DNA of 64,000 nucleotides from Spartobacteria bacterium (lineage in GTDB: Bacteria; Verrucomicrobiota; Verrucomicrobiia; Chthoniobacterales; UBA10450): NCBI GenBank assembly GCA_003167555.1, contig PMSN01000012.1:79987-143986 (forward strand). Direction: 5' to 3'. The stretch's first letter is position 1; every line of letters starts with the position of its first letter. This document shows positions 60,038-64,000 of this stretch, one piece after another. The notes under the pieces were generated by a model. That model made no database searches, was not told the origin of the DNA, and was given only the letters and a program-made list of their open reading frames with translations. The position numbers and the translations under genes were made by a program.

Positions 60038-60793
60038 ATGCAGGAATTTCGCGACAAGAAAAAGCGGGGAGAACGCATTACCGCGCTGACTGCCTACGAT
60101 TATCCGACGGCGCGTTTGCTCGATGAAAGCGGGATCGACATGATCCTGGTGGGCGATTCGTTAGGCATGGTGGTCCTCGGTTACGACGACACCACGCAGG
60201 TCACGCTCGCGGAAATGCTCCATCACACTCGCGCTGTGGCGCGCGGCGTGAAGCGCGCGCTGTTGATCGGCGATCTACCCATACACACCTACGACACGCC
60301 CGCGCAGGCCGTCGCGTCGGCGCGCGCTCTCATCGAGGCCGGCGCGCAAGCGGTCAAGCTCGAAGGCGGCGTGAGTCACATCCCGCAAATCGAGGCGATC
60401 GTGGCGGAAGGGATTCCGCTCATGGGCCACATCGGCATGCTTCCGCAAAGTGTGCGCGAGGAAGGTGGCTACAAAGTCAAAGGTCGCACCCAATCTGAAG
60501 CCGAAGCCCTCGTCCGCGACGGCAAGGCGGTGGAAAAGGCGGGAGCGTTCGCGGTCGTGCTCGAAATCGTGAGTCCGGAAACGGCGCGCCAAATCACGAA
60601 CGCGCTGGAGATTCCCACGATCGGCATTGGGTCGGGCGAACATTGCGACGGCCAAATCCTGGTCACGCACGATCTGATCGGTTTGTTCCCGTGGTTTACG
60701 CCGAAATTTGTTTCGCCGGAAGCGCGAGTGGCAGATGAGATCCGGCGAGCGGTCCAGGTTTTCATCGGCCGCACGCGGTCGAGTAAGGATTAG
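60038..60793 (+). CDS. panB: 3-methyl-2-oxobutanoate hydroxymethyltransferase
   Basis: A 251-residue PanB, first committed step of pantothenate synthesis. ITALTAYDYPTARLLDESG, MILVGDSLGMVVLGY, VKLEGGVSHIPQIEAIV, PLMGHIGMLPQSV and IPTIGIGSGEHCDGQILV are conserved. The start at 60038 (MQEFRDKKKRGE) is chosen over a GTG at 60020. GDSLGMV uses the rare TTA codon as part of the TCGTTAGGC nonamer. Its TAG stop is shared with palindromic repeat A3. Confidence 0.95.
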   Translation: MQEFRDKKKRGERITALTAYDYPTARLLDESGIDMILVGDSLGMVVLGYDDTTQVTLAEMLHHTRAVARGVKRALLIGDLPIHTYDTPAQAVASARALIEAGAQAVKLEGGVSHIPQIEAIVAEGIPLMGHIGMLPQSVREEGGYKVKGRTQSEAEALVRDGKAVEKAGAFAVVLEIVSPETARQITNALEIPTIGIGSGEHCDGQILVTHDLIGLFPWFTPKFVSPEARVADEIRRAVQVFIGRTRSSKD

Positions 60794-60878
60794 GTGGATC
60801 GCGCGCTCCGCCGCGCGATGTTCTTAGTCCCGGCTTCGCCAGCGTTTTGTCATCGCGCGCGGAGCGCACGATCCACCT
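60792..60878. repeat. Palindromic intergenic repeat, family A (copy 3)
   Basis: AGGTGGATCGCGCGCTCCG at the left and GCGGAGCGCACGATCCACCT at the right. The TAG stop of panB is formed by its first bases. It fills most of the gap before the OmpA-like gene. Confidence 0.86.
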
Positions 60879-60921
60879 GTTTGACAATAACCTGTCACCG
60901 TTCGTTTGTTCCCTGAGGGAA

Positions 60922-61989
60922 ATGGGAACATCCGACTATACCGATTACGACGAGGCGTTGCTCGCCGGGAGCAAACAGCGGAACTGGCTGCTCGTCGGTC
61001 TGATGATCTCGCTGGCGCTGCACGGCGCGCTCTGCGGATATTTTTATCGCACGAGTTTCATCTCGACTGCGACTCCGATGGAGCCGATCGCGCAGACGCC
61101 GATGTTCAAAGTGAAAAGCGTCGACATGCAGCCGCTCGACAAGGCGAGCGCGGACCAGTCGAATCCGGCGGCGAAACCCGACCCGGACAAAACCGATGTG
61201 CAGTTGCCGGATGAAAAGAAATCGTTCGACCAGCTTCTCGACGACGTCCACGCGAGCGTGGCTTTGCCGGACGACACGCGCGATGTTTTGCCGGACAAAC
61301 CGCAGATCGATCAGTCGAACTCGAATTCGGTCATGAATGAGATCGAGCGGAGCACGGCCCAAACGCTTTCGCAGAGTCCCAACGCCACGCGCGAACAAAA
61401 TCTCATGACCGACTCGGCCACGTCAGGCCGGCCGCAGCCGGCTCTGACCGGAACCGATCTTGCCACCAGCACGACGATCAAGCGTCCGAACACCTTCACG
61501 AAACTTCCGGGCGACAGCGCCGGGCCAAATCGCAGCCGTTCGCCGGGCTTCAGCGATCTCGATTCGCTCCTCTCGCAAAAAGGTCCGCTCGGTTCCGGCA
61601 CGAAATTGCGGATGCCGGACGATCAGCTTTTCAATTATGACAGCGCCGATTTGCAGCCCAGCTCGATCACGCAGTTGCAGAAACTGGGCACACTCATCAA
61701 GCGGAACCCGAAGGCGACCTTTACGGTTGAGGGCTACACGGATTCGCTCGGTTCTTCCGACTACAATCTCGATTTGAGCCAACGTCGCGCGGACAGCGTG
61801 AAGCAATATCTCGTCGACGTGATGGCGATCAATCCCGCGCAAATCGAGACGCACGGCTACGGCGCGACGAGATTTCAGGTCGCGCCGCGCAGCACCGCCG
61901 CGCCCAACAGCCCGGAAGAGCAAATCGAGATCGAGCGCCAGCGCCCGAATCGCCGCGTCGTGATCGTCGTGCATACGGACGCGCGCTGA
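60922..61989 (+). CDS. OmpA-family peptidoglycan-binding membrane protein
   Basis: A 355-residue protein. Start at 60922 (MGTSDYTDYDEALL) follows a GAGGGA ribosome binding site; the longer frame from 60847 is repeat. One membrane helix (LLVGLMISLALHGALCGYFY, about residues 24-43) precedes a long Pro/Asp/Ser-rich periplasmic part, then a C-terminal OmpA domain (about 240-355) with VEGYTDSLGSSDYNLDLSQRRADSV and the peptidoglycan-binding Asp/Arg region. The layout (N-terminal anchor and linker) recalls TolA-like or MotB-like proteins but no Tol or Mot gene is adjacent. Confidence 0.85.
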   Translation: MGTSDYTDYDEALLAGSKQRNWLLVGLMISLALHGALCGYFYRTSFISTATPMEPIAQTPMFKVKSVDMQPLDKASADQSNPAAKPDPDKTDVQLPDEKKSFDQLLDDVHASVALPDDTRDVLPDKPQIDQSNSNSVMNEIERSTAQTLSQSPNATREQNLMTDSATSGRPQPALTGTDLATSTTIKRPNTFTKLPGDSAGPNRSRSPGFSDLDSLLSQKGPLGSGTKLRMPDDQLFNYDSADLQPSSITQLQKLGTLIKRNPKATFTVEGYTDSLGSSDYNLDLSQRRADSVKQYLVDVMAINPAQIETHGYGATRFQVAPRSTAAPNSPEEQIEIERQRPNRRVVIVVHTDAR

Positions 61990-62006
61990 GATTGGACACG
62001 CTCGAT

Positions 62007-62067
62007 CGGCGGTCATAGACCGCCGCTACAGAAAGCCTCTGTCATTCCGAGCGCAGTCGAGGAATCT
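62007..62067. repeat. Partial palindromic repeats (family B half and family D half)
   Basis: CGGCGGTCATAGACCGCCGC ending TACAG (62007-62031) is followed by GTCATTCCGAGCGCAGTCGA with GGAATC (62041-62067). They separate two convergent genes and could help stop transcription of both. Confidence 0.78.
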
Positions 62068-62086
62068 GCTGTCAGAGAATTAGCGA

Positions 62087-62674
62087 TCACCAATTCTTAA
62101 TCCAACGCTGTTGGTACGTGGCAAACGTCTCACTCGACTTTTTTGCGGTCTCGCCACCTGTCGACCATAAGTCGTAGGTCGGATTGTAACCGTTCGCACC
62201 TGTCGGAGCTGCGGCTTTGATCGTTGAGTAACCGTAGCTATATCCGAAAGGATCTCGGATGAACGTGCCGGCTGCCGGTGGATTCGGGCTCAACATGTTA
62301 GGCTTTAATGCTGCACCGAAATAATTCTTAGTGTCGGTGCTAGTCGAAGTTGTTGGATCACCGTCGGAGTCGCCGGATAAGGATTTGTAAAGAAATTTGG
62401 ATGAATCCACGAAGGTTCCTGGATCACCGCCGCCGGGATCCACGTCTGCTGCCAGCGCGTCTGTGGTCGTAGGATCCCGCGGATAAATCCCATTATCCGC
62501 CTTGTAATTCTCCATCGCCGCCGAGATCGCGGCGATCTCGGCCTCGGCGCGCGAGCGTCTACCCTTGTTCTGCACGTATCCTGACGTAGCGAGGATCAAT
62601 CCCGCCAGAACCAGAATGATCGCCATCACGATCAGCACTTCGATGATGGTGAAAGCGGATCGCTGTTTCGCCAT
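62087..62674 (-). CDS. Type II secretion/type IV pilus pseudopilin (GspG-like)
   Basis: A 195-residue pseudopilin. The N-terminal methylation motif FTIIEVLIVMAIILVLAGLI has the +5 Glu, but the residue before the cleavage site is Ala (QRSA then F) rather than the usual Gly. The rest is polar with DNGIYPRDPTTTDALAADVD and a short C-terminus, as in major pseudopilins (GspG, T2SSG). It lies directly downstream of the pilC-type gene, four bases apart, in one operon. Other gsp or pil genes would be upstream, outside the window. Confidence 0.85.
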   Translation of the reverse strand: MAKQRSAFTIIEVLIVMAIILVLAGLILATSGYVQNKGRRSRAEAEIAAISAAMENYKADNGIYPRDPTTTDALAADVDPGGGDPGTFVDSSKFLYKSLSGDSDGDPTTSTSTDTKNYFGAALKPNMLSPNPPAAGTFIRDPFGYSYGYSTIKAAAPTGANGYNPTYDLWSTGGETAKKSSETFATYQQRWIKNW

Positions 62675-62679
62675 TCTGT

Positions 62680-63972
62680 CTAGGTCTGCTGCTGCAACCC
62701 GCTGATGATGCTGATGAGCGGCATGAAAAGCGCGATGACAATCGTCCCGACGATCAGCGCGAGCAAAACAATCATGATCGGCTCGAGCAACGACGTGAGC
62801 GCGGCGACGGAGTTATCCACTTCATCGTCGTAGACCTCGGCGATCTTCAAGAGCATCTCGGGTAACTGACCCGTCTCTTCGCCGACATCGATCATGCTGA
62901 TGACCATCGGCGGGAACGCGCCACTCGCTTCGAGCGGTTGCACGATCGATTCGCCTTCCTTCACGCTGTCGTGCACCTGCGAAATGGCACGCGCAATCAC
63001 GACATTGCCCGCCGTCTCTCGCGTGATGGTGAGCGCCTGCAAGATCGGCACACCGCTCGTAACCAGCGTCCCCAGCGTTCGCGAAAAACGGGAGATCGAC
63101 GTCTTGCGAATCAAGTCGCCGAACAGCGGCGCGCGCAGTTTGACACGATCGATCACCGCACGACCCGCCCGGGTGCGCGCGCTGAGTTTGTAGATCGCGA
63201 TCACGGCGACAATAGCCCCGAGCAGAATCGCCCAATGATTTTGCATGAAACTGCTCACGCTGATGACGAAGAGCGTGATCGTCGGCAACGGTTTGTCGCC
63301 CAGCATATCGTGGAAGATCGCCTCGAACTTCGGCACGATAAAAATCATGAGAAACGTCATGATCGCCATGGCGAGCACGAGCACGATGATCGGATAGACC
63401 ATCGCGGCGACGACTTTGTTTTTGATCTTCTGCGCCTTCTCCTGAAATTCCGCGAGCCGGGTCAGGACCACTTCGAGCACGCCGCCCAGCTCGCCCGCCC
63501 GCACCATGTTGACGTAGAGATCGTTGAACATGCGCGGATGTTGCGCGAGCCCCTCGGAGAACGTGCTGCCGCTCTGGACGGAGTCGGCCAGTTTGTTGAT
63601 CGCGTTTTTCAAAACCGAATCCTTCTCCTGTTTTGCGAGCACATTCAATCCGCGCAGGAGCGGAAGTCCGGCATCGATCAAGGTCGCGAGCTGCCGGGTG
63701 AAAATCATGAGGGTCTTCGGCTTGACCGATTTTCGCTGGAAGAGAACGATGTTCTTGCTCCGCGCTTTTCGCTCCACGGGCGCTGCTTTGGTTTTGCGTC
63801 GCGATGTCTTCGCCTCGGCCGCGCCGCCGCTCAATCCTTCTTCGGAGACGTTCGTTGGAAAATAGCCGGCCTGCCGGAGTTGGCCGATGGCCTCATTGGT
63901 CGAGGACGCGTCGACAAGGCCCGTCAATTCCTGACCGCGCCCATCGAGCGCAACGTAATTGTAACGAGGCAT
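62680..63972 (-). CDS. Type II secretion/type IV pilus inner membrane protein (PilC/GspF)
   Basis: A 430-residue inner membrane platform protein. Two T2SF domains are visible, each with a hydrophobic segment: the first around ARQLATLIDAGLPLLRGLN (residues about 90-220), the second around SRTLGTLVTSGVPILQALT (about 295-430), plus three membrane helices (near 195-215, 240-260, 400-425). The N-terminal MPRYNYVALDGRGQELTGLVDA is the usual PilC/GspF start. It anchors the pilus assembly motor. Palindromic repeat G follows its start at the window edge. Confidence 0.92.
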   Translation of the reverse strand: MPRYNYVALDGRGQELTGLVDASSTNEAIGQLRQAGYFPTNVSEEGLSGGAAEAKTSRRKTKAAPVERKARSKNIVLFQRKSVKPKTLMIFTRQLATLIDAGLPLLRGLNVLAKQEKDSVLKNAINKLADSVQSGSTFSEGLAQHPRMFNDLYVNMVRAGELGGVLEVVLTRLAEFQEKAQKIKNKVVAAMVYPIIVLVLAMAIMTFLMIFIVPKFEAIFHDMLGDKPLPTITLFVISVSSFMQNHWAILLGAIVAVIAIYKLSARTRAGRAVIDRVKLRAPLFGDLIRKTSISRFSRTLGTLVTSGVPILQALTITRETAGNVVIARAISQVHDSVKEGESIVQPLEASGAFPPMVISMIDVGEETGQLPEMLLKIAEVYDDEVDNSVAALTSLLEPIMIVLLALIVGTIVIALFMPLISIISGLQQQT

Positions 63973-63978
63973 GAGATG

Positions 63979-64000
63979 GAATTAACGACTGAGCGAATTA
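63979..64000. repeat. AT-rich palindromic repeat, family G (cut by window end)
   Basis: GAATTAACGACTGAGCGAAT runs off the right edge. Its first 18 bases are identical to the left arm of the copy at 41634-41651. It lies six bases upstream of the PilC/GspF start on the other side. Confidence 0.75.

Noticed and set aside
60847..60921. Upstream extension of the OmpA-like protein
   Set aside because: These codons lie in the family A repeat; the ATG at 60922 has its own ribosome binding site.

Overview
The window is a GC-rich (roughly 60 percent by eye), densely coded bacterial chromosome segment from the Verrucomicrobia, most likely the Spartobacteria/Chthoniobacterales side. The pointers are a 51-residue small basic protein of the kind confined to the PVC superphylum (5137-5292), a stand-alone SWIB-domain protein (24211-24498), a YXWXP-type DUF6600-like lipoprotein, the aroA-cmk-plsC order, and many short palindromic intergenic repeats. 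There is no prophage, transposase, CRISPR array or plasmid gene. It is ordinary core chromosome with some unusual gene fusions and heavy repeat decoration.

Layout. 1-4.3 kb: SDR (cut by the window edge), TesA-type esterase, and divergently a YbbA/YbbP-type ABC exporter, the same neighbourhood as E. coli ybbO-tesA-ybbA-ybbP. 4.4-9.3 kb: rRNA pseudouridine synthase, small basic protein, mtnA, a rhodanese, an ArnT-like glycosyltransferase and a YbgC-like thioesterase. 9.5-14.7 kb: envelope polysaccharide genes, including one protein fusing an LpxL-type acyltransferase to a WaaF-type heptosyltransferase, and a two-domain GT2 enzyme. 14.8-18.8 kb: methyltransferase, panC, nadB, secreted protein. 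18.9-25.7 kb: dynamin-like GTPase, polysaccharide deacetylase, hybrid histidine kinase, thioredoxin lipoprotein, SWIB protein, REC-PP2C phosphatase. 25.9-31.7 kb: lipoproteins around aroA-cmk-plsC. 31.7-34.4 kb: one polypeptide joining a metallo-beta-lactamase/beta-CASP exonuclease to an ATP-dependent DNA ligase. 35-39.7 kb: STAS protein, GAF-PP2C phosphatase, grpE, dnaJ, rsmE. 39.8-47.5 kb (mostly minus strand): yraN, rnhB, rplS, tRNA-Arg(CCG) on plus, trxA, a repeat-motif membrane protein, rimO, rodZ-like, ftsK. 47.8-52.8 kb: lipoprotein, POT peptide transporter, DUF885 metallopeptidase, class I amidotransferase, frameshifted HAD phosphatase. 52.9-55.2 kb: sdpRI-like pair, queD, queE. 55.2-60.8 kb: trpA, a putative secreted cysteine peptidase, then dapF-dapA-dapB-folK-panB. 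60.9-64 kb: OmpA-like protein and a type II secretion/type IV pilus pair (pseudopilin, PilC/GspF).

How the genes work together. Several runs are translationally coupled by 4-base ATGA overlaps (SDR/tesA, panC/nadB, aroA/cmk, PP2C/grpE, sdpR/sdpI, dapB/folK). The dap cluster makes meso-diaminopimelate and lysine, folK and panB/panC serve folate and pantothenate, queD/queE feed queuosine, and POT plus DUF885 look like a peptide uptake and digestion pair. Two separate PP2C phosphatase modules point to phospho-dependent regulation.

The most unusual signals are: (1) the exonuclease-ligase fusion; (2) at least eight families of palindromic intergenic elements that repeatedly sit exactly on stop codons, extend protein ends and in one place are nested inside each other; (3) a nonamer, TCGTTAGGC, found at least ten times on both strands, in and between genes, often forcing a TTA leucine codon; (4) the acyltransferase-heptosyltransferase fusion; (5) a seven-A frameshift in an otherwise intact HAD gene. 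All calls are from reading the sequence; no database search was possible.
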